A DNA stretch of 7,123 nucleotides, from contig CALDFY010000386.1 of NCBI GenBank assembly GCA_937942115.1, positions 1 to 7,123 of the forward strand, read 5' to 3'. The stretch is from an uncultured Anaerolineae bacterium (GTDB taxonomy: Bacteria > Chloroflexota > Anaerolineae > B4-G1 > DUEL01). Positions 1 through 5,102 of the stretch are shown piece by piece; positions within the stretch are counted from its first letter, which is position 1; each line of letters opens with the position of its first letter. The notes beneath the pieces were generated by a model. It worked only from the letters and a program-made list of their open reading frames with translations, was not told the origin of the DNA and searched no databases. A program made the position numbers and the translations under genes.

Positions 1-10
1 ACGTGTTCTG

Positions 11-145
11 AGGGCGGCGCAGGCCGCCTTGCGCCGATGGGAAATCGGCCTCCCCCGGGGGCAACCGCAAGGGTTGCCCCTACGCTTCGCGCCGGGCGTC
101 AACCTGCGTTGACGCCCTTCTCAGGAGGTCGGCGAAGGCCGACCT
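11..145. repeat. Mosaic of five adjacent GC-rich hairpins
   Basis: Five separate inverted repeats lie almost end to end. Arms 13-18/23-28 form 6 bp around the loop gcag. Arms 33-38/44-49 form 6 bp around a 5-nt loop. Arms 58-66/72-80 form 9 bp around gcaag. Arms 94-103/108-117 form 10 bp around ctgc. Arms 126-133/138-145 form 8 bp around gaag. All arms match perfectly, by direct reading. No coding frame with recognisable protein content crosses the block. The arms differ in sequence from one hairpin to the next, so this looks like several different small palindromic repeats parked together, not one tandem array. Modules resembling GGGCAACCGCAAGGGTTGCCC are familiar as intergenic repeats in several phyla; their function is unknown. 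Confidence 0.75.
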
Positions 146-292
146 TGTTGCGAACGAAGTGAAGGGACCCGGCCAAAGGCCCAAAGAGGCTGGCTTCAGT
201 CAGCGCCCGAGGCGGCGACCCAACTGGCGCAGCCCCTTAAGTTAACGCATATGCCCCCCTTGCCCCCCTCTCCCCATCGCTCCGCTCTGGGG

Positions 293-349
293 AAAGGGGG
301 GGTTTTTGGGCGGGCGGCGAAGCCGCCCGCCCAAAAATCCCCCTCCTTT
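293..349. repeat. Long hairpin with GGCGGC-GAA-GCCGCC tip
   Basis: Arms 303-318 and 322-337 pair perfectly over 16 bp around a 3-nt loop (gaa). The pairing continues outward through G-rich (296-302) and C-rich (338-344) flanks with wobbles, then reaches aaa at 293-295 opposite ttt at 347-349 across a small bulge. The tip and its T/A-run shoulders resemble the hairpin at 5942-5971, so both probably belong to one repeat type. It lies in the gene-free region and has no orphan T-run outside the stem that would mark a simple terminator. Confidence 0.7.
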
Positions 350-350
350 C

Positions 351-393
351 TCCTCTCCCCTCTCCCGAACTTCGTTCGGGAGAGGGGAGGGGG
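351..393. repeat. Palindromic repeat element, copy A (intergenic)
   Basis: Arms 351-370 and 374-393 pair over 20 bp, with two G-T wobbles, around the loop ttc. The core 355-393 matches the minus-strand gene's linker region 4221-4259 at 37 of 39 positions. One difference falls in the loop and the other changes an A-T pair into a wobble pair, so the stem is kept in both copies. Both copies are followed on the plus strand by a ggggtgagg-type tail (397-410 here). The combination of a CTCCCGAAC/GTTCGGGAG hairpin and a GGGGTGAGGG tail resembles a widely scattered family of bacterial intergenic repeats of unknown function; that resemblance is from memory. Confidence 0.8.
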
Positions 394-535
394 CAGGGGG
401 AGGGGTGAGGCCTCTGCCGCCGAAAGGCGAGCGGGAGAGGGGAGGGGTAAGGGGTGGGGTGAGGGCCGGAATGGGCATCCCCCGCTCCCCGAAAAACCTA
501 ACTTGTCAGGGAGGGGGCAGGGGGTGGGGTGAGGG
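384..535 (+). repeat. Three G-run clusters with G-quadruplex potential
   Basis: Plus-strand G-runs occur in three groups that each satisfy the usual four-run, short-loop pattern. Group one has runs at 384-387, 389-393, 396-400 and 402-405, with loops of 1, 2 and 1 nt. Group two has runs at 439-442, 444-447, 451-454 and 456-459, with loops of 1, 3 and 1 nt. Group three has runs at 513-517, 520-524, 526-529 and 533-535, with loops of 2, 1 and 3 nt. Each group ends in a ggggtgagg-like tail (397-410, 451-465, 521-535), which suggests one repeat unit present three times in degenerate form. Folding is an inference from sequence only. Confidence 0.6.
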
Positions 536-589
536 CAGAACGTCCGCCTGCAAAAGGGTCACCAATTATGAACTGTCCCTCTTGCGCTA

Positions 590-617
590 ATTATAAAATG
601 CTGGCAGAGCGCCAGCA
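590..617 (-). terminator. Rho-independent terminator after the CoA-transferase gene
   Basis: Read on the minus strand, a 7-bp stem (TGCTGGC/GCCAGCA, arms 611-617 and 599-605) with a 5-nt loop is followed directly by TTTTATAATTA. This lies about 105 nt after the stop of the leftward-reading CoA-transferase gene. Immediately before it is a second hairpin, arms 617-624 and 635-642, which shares base 617 and lacks a T-run. The T-tract is broken by A residues, so efficiency is uncertain, but position and orientation fit the end of the minus-strand gene. Confidence 0.6.
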
Positions 618-647
618 AGCGATGATTTTGGGGCCATCGCTTGGAGT

Positions 648-730
648 AAGGCACAGAGCGAAGCGAGGTGCCGCTCATCAAATCGCTTGTCGGAAGGCCC
701 AGAGCACAGCGGAGCGCCGTTCATCAAATC
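648..730. repeat. Imperfect 37-bp direct duplication at the 3' end of the CoA-transferase gene
   Basis: Segments 648-684 and 694-730 align without gaps at 30 of 37 positions and are separated by 9 bp. Both end in the identical string tcatcaaatc. The right copy includes the stop codon of the CoA-transferase gene (724-726), so the last codons of the gene lie inside one repeat unit. The left copy is noncoding. It may be a local duplication of the gene end or two insertions of the same short repeat. Confidence 0.65.
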
Positions 731-1875
731 ACCCCGATGGACCGCCAGCGGGCGATCGTTTCGGGGGCGTAGCCCAGTTCGGCCAGAATGGCGGCGGTGT
801 GTTCGCCGGGAGCCGGGGCCGGGCGGGGTTCGGGGGCCGGGGTGGCGGAGAAGGCCAGCGGGGGAAGCAGTCCCGCCCCGCCCGTCGGCGGAAGTATCCC
901 CAGCGCTCGCACGGGATGCGAATCCAGCGCCTCCGCCAGCGTGTAGACCGGCTCGCAGCAGGCGTCCACCCCGGCCATCACCTCCGCCCACTCCGCCCGG
1001 GTGCGGGTGCGGAAGAGCGCCCGCATCTCCTCCCAGGTCGGGTTGCCGGGGACGGCCGGCGCGAACTGCTGATCCCGCCAGTCCTCCCGCCCCACGGCGC
1101 GGCAGAACGCGGCCCAGAACTCCGGCTCCAGCGCCGAGAGGGTCACGTATCCGCCGTCGGCGGTCTCGTAGATGTTATAGCAGACGACGCCGCCGGTCAG
1201 GTCGCTGGCGCCCCGGGCCATCGGCTGGCCTCCCTGCAGGCGGGAGACCGCGATAGGGAGCAGAGAGAGCGCCCCGCCCAGGAGCGACGCGTCCACCCGC
1301 TGCCCCCGACCTGTCCGCTCCCGATCCAGCAGCGCCAGCAGGATGCCCAGGGCGGCCCAGAGCGCGCCGGCCAGGTCCGCCACCGGCGCGCCAGGGATGA
1401 CCGGCGGCCCCGCGCGCGGCCCGGTCAGGTCCAGCAGCCCCGCCAGCCCGATGTAGTTCAGGTCGTGCCCGGCCCGCTCCCGGTAGGGGCCCCGGGGCCC
1501 GTAGCCGCTGAGCGCGCAGTACACCAGCCGAGGGTTCGTTTCTGCCAGACGGTCATACCCCAGGCCCAGCCGCTCCATCACCCCGGGCCGGAAACTCTCC
1601 AGGAGCACATCCGCCGTCTCCACCAGCCGCAGGAAGAGGGCGCGGCCCTCTTCGGCCTTGAGGTTCAGCGTCAGGCTCTTCTTGCCCCGGTTGACGGCGT
1701 GGAAGAGCACGCTCTGGCCGTCCGGGGCCAGCGGAGGGACGTAGCGGGTCCAGTCGCCGCCCCCTGGCGGCTCCACCCGGATGACCTCCGCGCCGAAGTC
1801 GGCCAGGATGAGGGAACAGTACGGCCCGGGCAGGAGACGGGAAAGGTCCAGGACGCGAGATGACGAAAGCGGCAC
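724..1875 (-). CDS. CaiB/BaiF family III CoA-transferase, alpha-methylacyl-CoA racemase type
   Basis: The 383-residue product belongs to the CoA-transferase family III fold (CaiB/BaiF/Frc/AMACR), cytosolic enzymes that either move CoA between carboxylic acids or epimerise 2-methylacyl-CoAs. The N-terminal segment LDLSRLLPGPYCSLILADFG (10-29) and VNRGKKSLTLNLK (61-73) are family hallmarks. AGHDLNY (135-141), PVADLAGA (164-171) and ALEPEFW (248-254) match the racemase subgroup. They supply His137, Asp167 and Glu250, which line up from memory with the catalytic residues of mycobacterial methylacyl-CoA racemase. The subgroup call is therefore better supported than a generic transferase, but the substrate is unknown. 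A Pro/Ala-rich stretch (345-357) precedes the C-terminal helix. The GTG start is chosen because AAGGAG lies 5 nt upstream; an ATG 36 codons earlier would add residues encoded by the octamer repeat. The gene seems to be transcribed alone or after hisC, 153 bp upstream. Confidence 0.88.
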   Translation of the reverse strand: MPLSSSRVLDLSRLLPGPYCSLILADFGAEVIRVEPPGGGDWTRYVPPLAPDGQSVLFHAVNRGKKSLTLNLKAEEGRALFLRLVETADVLLESFRPGVMERLGLGYDRLAETNPRLVYCALSGYGPRGPYRERAGHDLNYIGLAGLLDLTGPRAGPPVIPGAPVADLAGALWAALGILLALLDRERTGRGQRVDASLLGGALSLLPIAVSRLQGGQPMARGASDLTGGVVCYNIYETADGGYVTLSALEPEFWAAFCRAVGREDWRDQQFAPAVPGNPTWEEMRALFRTRTRAEWAEVMAGVDACCEPVYTLAEALDSHPVRALGILPPTGGAGLLPPLAFSATPAPEPRPAPAPGEHTAAILAELGYAPETIARWRSIGVI

Positions 1876-1880
1876 GGGTG

Positions 1881-1886
1881 CTCCTT
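1881..1886 (-). promoter_or_regulatory. Ribosome binding site that fixes the GTG start of the CoA-transferase
   Basis: On the minus strand AAGGAG is followed by a 5-nt spacer and the GTG at 1873-1875. It is a strong site and argues against the longer frame beginning at 1983, whose extra 36 residues come from repeat DNA. Just upstream is a perfect tandem 9-bp repeat, ttttgtaaa (1888-1896 and 1897-1905), which makes the leader AT-rich. Confidence 0.8.
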
Positions 1887-1908
1887 GTTTTGTAAATTTT
1901 GTAAAACC

Positions 1909-2009
1909 ACAAAGACACGGAGACATAAAGGGAAATGACAGAATGAACCAAATGACCAAATGACTAAATGACCAAATGACCAAATGAACAATGGGCTTCG
2001 TGTCTTTGT
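1909..2009. repeat. Octamer array flanked by inverted ACAAAGACACGAAG arms
   Basis: Positions 1933-1993 hold about seven copies of an 8-bp unit, consensus aaatgacc, starting at 1933, 1941, 1950, 1958, 1966, 1974 and 1982, with one 1-bp phase slip. The array is bracketed by two 14-bp segments in opposite orientation, 1909-1922 and the complement of 1996-2009, which match at 13 of 14 positions (ACAAAGACACGGAG versus ACAAAGACACGAAG). The whole block fills most of the gap between hisC and the CoA-transferase gene. Both the octamer and the CAAAGACAC-type motif look like generic intergenic repeats. The bracketed layout resembles a small non-autonomous element, but no transposase or clear target duplication is visible. 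Confidence 0.75.
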
Positions 2010-2028
2010 GTCTTCTGGTTAAAAATCC

Positions 2029-3123
2029 CTATCGCAGCACCTCCTCCAGCACGGCGATGAGACGGGCATTCTGGGTGGGGGTGCCGATGGTGATGCGCAG
2101 GAACTCCGGCAGGCCGTAGATGTCGCAGGGGCGGACGATGATGCCGCGCTCCAGGAGCCGCCGGGCCACCTCTCCCGCCCGAGGCCCCACCCGGACCAGC
2201 ACGAAGTTGGTATGGCTGGGGATACAGGAGAGCCCCAGTCGCCGGACCCCCCGACAGATGAACTGTTGCCCGTTGATGGTGGCGGCAATCGTCGCCTCCA
2301 GAAAGCCGTCGTCCTCCAGCGCGGCGACTCCGGCGGCCTGGGCCAGCCGGTTGACGGCGAAGGGCTCCTTCACCTTCAGCAGCGGCGCCAGGACTTCCGG
2401 CTGGGCCACCGCGTAGCCCAACCGGACGCCCGCCAGACCGTAGATTTTGGAGAAGGTGCGGATGGTCAGCACGTTCTCCCGCCCCTCCCGGATGTAGGCC
2501 AGGGTGTCCGGGAAGTTGTCGGCGTGGACGAACTCGTAGTACGCCTCATCAAAGACCACCAGGACGTGGTCAGGGACGCGCGCTATGAAGGCCGAGACCT
2601 CGTCGGCGGTCACAATGGTGCCGGTCGGGTTGTTGGGGTTGCAGACGAAGATGATTTTGGTCCGGTCGGTGATGGCGGCGGCCATCCCCTCCAGGTCCAG
2701 CCGGTAGTCCCGCAGGGGGACCGGCACCAGGCGGGCGCGCATCACGTGGGTGTACGTTTCGTAGAGGGGGAAAGAAGGTTGGCCGACGATGACCTCATCC
2801 CCGTCGTCCAGATAGGCCAGGCAGGTCTGGACGATGATGCCGTCGGCGCCGTTGCCCACCGTCACCTGGTCGGGGCGGACGTTCAGGTGGCGGGCCAGGG
2901 CGTGGCGCAATTCGTAACTGTCGCCGTCCGGGTAGAGGTTCAGGCGGGGAACTTCCTCCGCCAGGGCCCGCATGGCCCGGGGGGAAGGCCCCATGGGGTT
3001 CTCGTTGGAGGCCAGTTTGATAATGTCCGTCAGGCCGTATTCCCGTTTGACCTCCTCTATGGATTTGCCCGGCACGTAGGGCCGGATGTCTGCGAGGCCT
3101 CGTTGGGGTTGAACAGGACTCAT
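2029..3123 (-). CDS. hisC: Histidinol-phosphate aminotransferase
   Basis: The 364-residue product is a fold-type I PLP aminotransferase that interconverts histidinol phosphate plus 2-oxoglutarate and imidazole acetol phosphate plus glutamate in cytosolic histidine synthesis. Diagnostic features are IRPYVPGK near the N terminus (13-20), KLASNENPMGPSP (36-48), NPNNPTG (162-168), DEAYYEF (192-198), the PLP-lysine motif TFSKIYGLAGVRLGY with Lys226, and FLRITIG with Arg343 for the substrate carboxylate/phosphate end. Length is normal for HisC. The ATG at 3121-3123 is chosen because AAAGGAG lies 4 nt upstream; the frame stays open for 33 more codons inside the preceding gene, but these look noncoding. 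Its start overlaps the upstream stop as ATGA, so translation is probably coupled to the permease-DUF362 ORF. No other his genes are present. Some HisC homologues act on aromatic amino acids, so substrate range is inferred. Confidence 0.93.
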   Translation of the reverse strand: MSPVQPQRGLADIRPYVPGKSIEEVKREYGLTDIIKLASNENPMGPSPRAMRALAEEVPRLNLYPDGDSYELRHALARHLNVRPDQVTVGNGADGIIVQTCLAYLDDGDEVIVGQPSFPLYETYTHVMRARLVPVPLRDYRLDLEGMAAAITDRTKIIFVCNPNNPTGTIVTADEVSAFIARVPDHVLVVFDEAYYEFVHADNFPDTLAYIREGRENVLTIRTFSKIYGLAGVRLGYAVAQPEVLAPLLKVKEPFAVNRLAQAAGVAALEDDGFLEATIAATINGQQFICRGVRRLGLSCIPSHTNFVLVRVGPRAGEVARRLLERGIIVRPCDIYGLPEFLRITIGTPTQNARLIAVLEEVLR

Positions 3124-4196
3124 AAGGCTCCTTTGGGAATGGCTGGGCCCTGCGGGACTTCGGGCGCAGGGCTGCGTGCCCCCAGGGCCTGCAGGCGCTC
3201 CATGGCTTCCTGGCTCCGCCATTGCCGCTGCTGGCCCGCTGTCGGGTGGGGGCGAAAGGGGCGACGGGCCGTCTCGGGGGAGAGGTCACCCACCACCGTT
3301 ATGTTCTCCAGTTCGGCGACGCCCAAGCCCAACCGGCGGCAGTAGTGGAGATACCCGACATCGTCGGGATTGAAACCCATCAGGGAAGCCGTCAGCGCGT
3401 CTACGGCCAGAGGGTCGGTCCCCGCCAGCGCGATCCGCCAGGGGACCGGGTCGCCGTGGCCCGGGCCGGCCCCCTCCATCCCCTCCCACCCGTCTATGAC
3501 CGCCAGGTGGGGCCAGACGGCGCGCGCGGCCAGGGCCAGGTTGATGTTGATGACGGGAATGCCCTGATGCATGGCCATCTTGTGGGAGCCGGCGGGGGAA
3601 AGAAGCCGCTTCGCCAGTTGGGCAGGCGGCGTCTGTTTCAGCCAGGTCGGAAGGCGCCGGCCCATCCGGTAGAGCGGAGCCGTCCCTTCCCGGACCGCCC
3701 CCGGGTTCACCAGCGCGCCCATCACCATGTTTTTGATGGAAAGGGTCACCAGAACGGTGTCGTGGGTCTTGGGCGGGCAGACGGAAATCCGGTAGTCGGA
3801 TTCCACGACCGTCCGGGCGACCTGAAGGGTCAGCGGGCGCCAGTGGCGGTCGTAGACGGTCACCGGGACGGTCTCGTCGCCGTTCAGGTCCATCAGGACG
3901 ACGTCGTACTCATCGGGCAGGGAAAGGTAGCCGTAGTTGGCGAAGGCTTCCCAGGTATCCCGCAGGGCCGTTCCCTCCGCGACGATGATGGGGCCGTCAT
4001 ACCGGGCGCGCAGAAACTCCAGGACGGCCCGGACGGCGTCCACGTGGGTGGCAGCCAGTTGCCGGTCCGGGACGACGAAGTTCGGTTTGACCAGCACCTG
4101 GCGGACGGTGCGCAGGTCCACCTGGTCGGCGATGAACTCCAGGGCCGCCGCGACCGTCTCCCGCCGACTGTCTCTTCGGGTCAGGGCGATGACTGG
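3120..4196 (-). other. DUF362 module of the fused ORF
   Basis: Residues 303-660 of the 660-residue ORF. DUF362 (PF04015) is recognised by VLVKPNFV (336-343), CPPKTHDTV (442-450) followed by LSIKNMVMGAL (454-464), and IDGWEGMEGAGPGHGDP (536-552), then the TDPLAVDALTASLMG segment (562-576). The role of DUF362 is not established. Some family members carry an added ferredoxin-type 4Fe-4S segment; no CxxCxxC cluster is seen here. As a separate gene it would lack its own start: the first residues, PVIALTRRD (303-311), look like the usual family beginning (VALVR-like), but that codon is GTC, not ATG or GTG. This suggests the native start was lost when the junction was rearranged, or that translation depends on reading through from the permease. 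Its topology would place it on whichever side of the membrane the permease C terminus lies, expected to be cytoplasmic. Confidence 0.8.
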
Positions 4197-5102
4197 TTCC
4201 CCACCTCTCCCCCTGACCTCCTCCCCTCTCCCGAACTTTGTTCGGGAGGGGGGAGGGGGTGGCGGCACAGCTGCCGGGGGTGGGGTGAGGCGCCGGCCCG
4301 TTCTTCGGGACAGAAAGAGGGATGCCAGGAAGATGGCGGTGCAGACCAGGACCATCGCCGGGCCGGAGGGGATGTTCAGGTAATACGACGCGTAGAGGCC
4401 GGCCACTGCGGAGAATGTGCCGAAAAGAGCCGCCAGGCCCATCATCGGCCCGACCCTCCGGACCAGCAGATAGGCGGTGGCGGGCGGCGTGACCAGCATT
4501 GCCACCACCAGCGCCACCCCGACCACCTGGAGGGCCGCTACCACCGTGATGGCCAGCAGAAGCAGCAGGAGGTAACGGAGAAGCGAAGTGGGCAGGCGCA
4601 GGACGGTCGCCAGGACCGGGTCAAAGGCCACCAGCACCAGTTCCTTGTGAAAGGCGACCGTCAGCAACAGCACCCCGCCGCTCAGGATGACCGTCACTAT
4701 CAGGTCGGCGGGAGAAACGCCCAGGACGTTGCCGAACAGGAAATGGGTGAGGTCTACGGTGTAGGTGCGCACGGTGCTGAGCAGGACGATGCCCAGGGCG
4801 AAGGCGCCGGAGAAGACGATGCCGATGGCGGTATCTTCCCGGACGCGGTTCTGGAGGTAGCCGATGGCGGCGGCGGCCAGAAGGCCAGCCGCCAGCGCGC
4901 CCGCGCTCAGCGGCCAGCGGGCCAGGTAGGCCACCGCCACGCCGGGCAGGATGGCGTGGGCCAGCGCGTCGCCGAAGAACGCCATGCCTCTCAGCACCAC
5001 GTAGGTCCCCAGCACCGCGCAGACCGCCCCGACCAGCATGGCCGCCCCAAGCCCCCGGAGCATAAACGGGTACGTCAGCGGCCCGATGAGCCAATCCAGC
5101 AT
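3120..5102 (-). CDS. Metal ABC transporter permease fused in frame to a DUF362 domain
   Basis: The 660-residue ORF joins two normally separate proteins. Residues 1-266 are an ABC-3 family integral membrane permease (ZnuB/MntB/TroC type) with about eight hydrophobic segments. The typical motifs are TYVVLRGMAFFGDALAHAIL (33-52), EDTAIGIVFS (89-98), VGVALVVAMLVTPPATAYLL (194-213) and the ASYYLNIPSGP stretch (238-248). It should form the membrane channel for zinc, manganese or iron with the upstream ATPase. Residues 267-302 are a Pro/Gly/Arg-rich linker encoded by a palindromic repeat. Residues 303-615 are DUF362, followed by a low-similarity tail. No stop codon lies between the halves. The ATG at 5100-5102 is preceded by GGGAGG with a 6-nt spacer (5109-5114) and overlaps the ATPase gene by 28 bp. 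The only in-frame start codon in the linker is a GTG at 4266-4268 with no good ribosome binding site, so a single fused product is the plain reading. A sequencing or assembly error in the repeat could mimic fusion. Confidence 0.85.
   Translation of the reverse strand: MLDWLIGPLTYPFMLRGLGAAMLVGAVCAVLGTYVVLRGMAFFGDALAHAILPGVAVAYLARWPLSAGALAAGLLAAAAIGYLQNRVREDTAIGIVFSGAFALGIVLLSTVRTYTVDLTHFLFGNVLGVSPADLIVTVILSGGVLLLTVAFHKELVLVAFDPVLATVLRLPTSLLRYLLLLLLAITVVAALQVVGVALVVAMLVTPPATAYLLVRRVGPMMGLAALFGTFSAVAGLYASYYLNIPSGPAMVLVCTAIFLASLFLSRRTGRRLTPPPAAVPPPPPPSRTKFGRGEEVRGRGGEPVIALTRRDSRRETVAAALEFIADQVDLRTVRQVLVKPNFVVPDRQLAATHVDAVRAVLEFLRARYDGPIIVAEGTALRDTWEAFANYGYLSLPDEYDVVLMDLNGDETVPVTVYDRHWRPLTLQVARTVVESDYRISVCPPKTHDTVLVTLSIKNMVMGALVNPGAVREGTAPLYRMGRRLPTWLKQTPPAQLAKRLLSPAGSHKMAMHQGIPVININLALAARAVWPHLAVIDGWEGMEGAGPGHGDPVPWRIALAGTDPLAVDALTASLMGFNPDDVGYLHYCRRLGLGVAELENITVVGDLSPETARRPFRPHPTAGQQRQWRSQEAMERLQALGARSPAPEVPQGPAIPKGAL
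3128..3134 (-). promoter_or_regulatory. Ribosome binding site for hisC inside the upstream ORF
   Basis: AAAGGAG on the minus strand, 4 nt before the hisC ATG, lies within the last codons of the permease-DUF362 ORF (encoding Pro-Lys-Gly). Together with the ATGA stop/start overlap it supports coupled re-initiation and the shorter HisC start. Confidence 0.7.
4216..4290. repeat. Palindromic repeat element, copy B, inside the coding sequence
   Basis: Arms 4216-4236 and 4240-4260 pair over 21 bp, with wobbles at 4227/4249 and 4219/4257, around the loop ttt. The core 4221-4259 is 37/39 identical to the intergenic copy at 355-393. A second small hairpin (CGGCA/TGCCG, about 4264-4277) follows, then the ggggtggggtgagg tail at 4277-4290, which also occurs at 451-464 and 521-534. 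Read as protein on the minus strand this gives the Pro-rich run and SRTKFGRGE of the linker (286-294); copy A read on the plus strand gives the similar SRTSFGRGE. The element is free of stops in this frame. Confidence 0.85.

Larger units (their letters stand above)
1..590. other. Gene-free, repeat-filled intergenic region
   Basis: No supportable gene was found on either strand. Short open frames exist, but they translate into Pro/Gly/Arg-rich low-complexity strings that follow the repeats and resemble no protein family. The content is the hairpin mosaic at 11-145, a weakly structured stretch at about 150-250, a long hairpin at about 293-349, a palindromic element at 351-393, and G-run clusters at 384-535. 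The neighbouring gene to the left is outside the window, so the full length of this intergenic region cannot be judged. Confidence 0.7.

Noticed and set aside
11..145. CRISPR array
   Set aside because: The hairpins differ in arm sequence and there are no equal-length repeats separated by unique spacers.
242..590. Three short open frames in the repeat region
   Set aside because: Their translations are Pro/Gly/Arg strings dictated by the palindromes and G-runs, with no conserved content or ribosome binding site.
529..1863. Long open frame on the plus strand (444 codons)
   Set aside because: It lies opposite the well-supported CoA-transferase gene, is Arg/Pro/Gly-rich and shows no protein motifs; it is a high-GC antisense shadow.
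1876..1983. N-terminal extension of the CoA-transferase to the ATG at 1981-1983
   Set aside because: The extra residues are encoded by the octamer array and its flanking repeat; AAGGAG 5 nt before the GTG at 1873-1875 marks the real start.
3124..3222. N-terminal extension of HisC by 33 residues
   Set aside because: It lies inside the 3' end of the DUF362 module, has no HisC similarity, and a ribosome binding site precedes the downstream ATG.
2212..3345. 377-codon open frame on the plus strand
   Set aside because: It is antisense to hisC, whose PLP and substrate motifs are intact on the other strand.
4266..4268. Internal GTG as a separate start for DUF362
   Set aside because: It has no Shine-Dalgarno, sits inside the repeat and would begin with a poly-proline run; it is possible but less likely than a single fused product.
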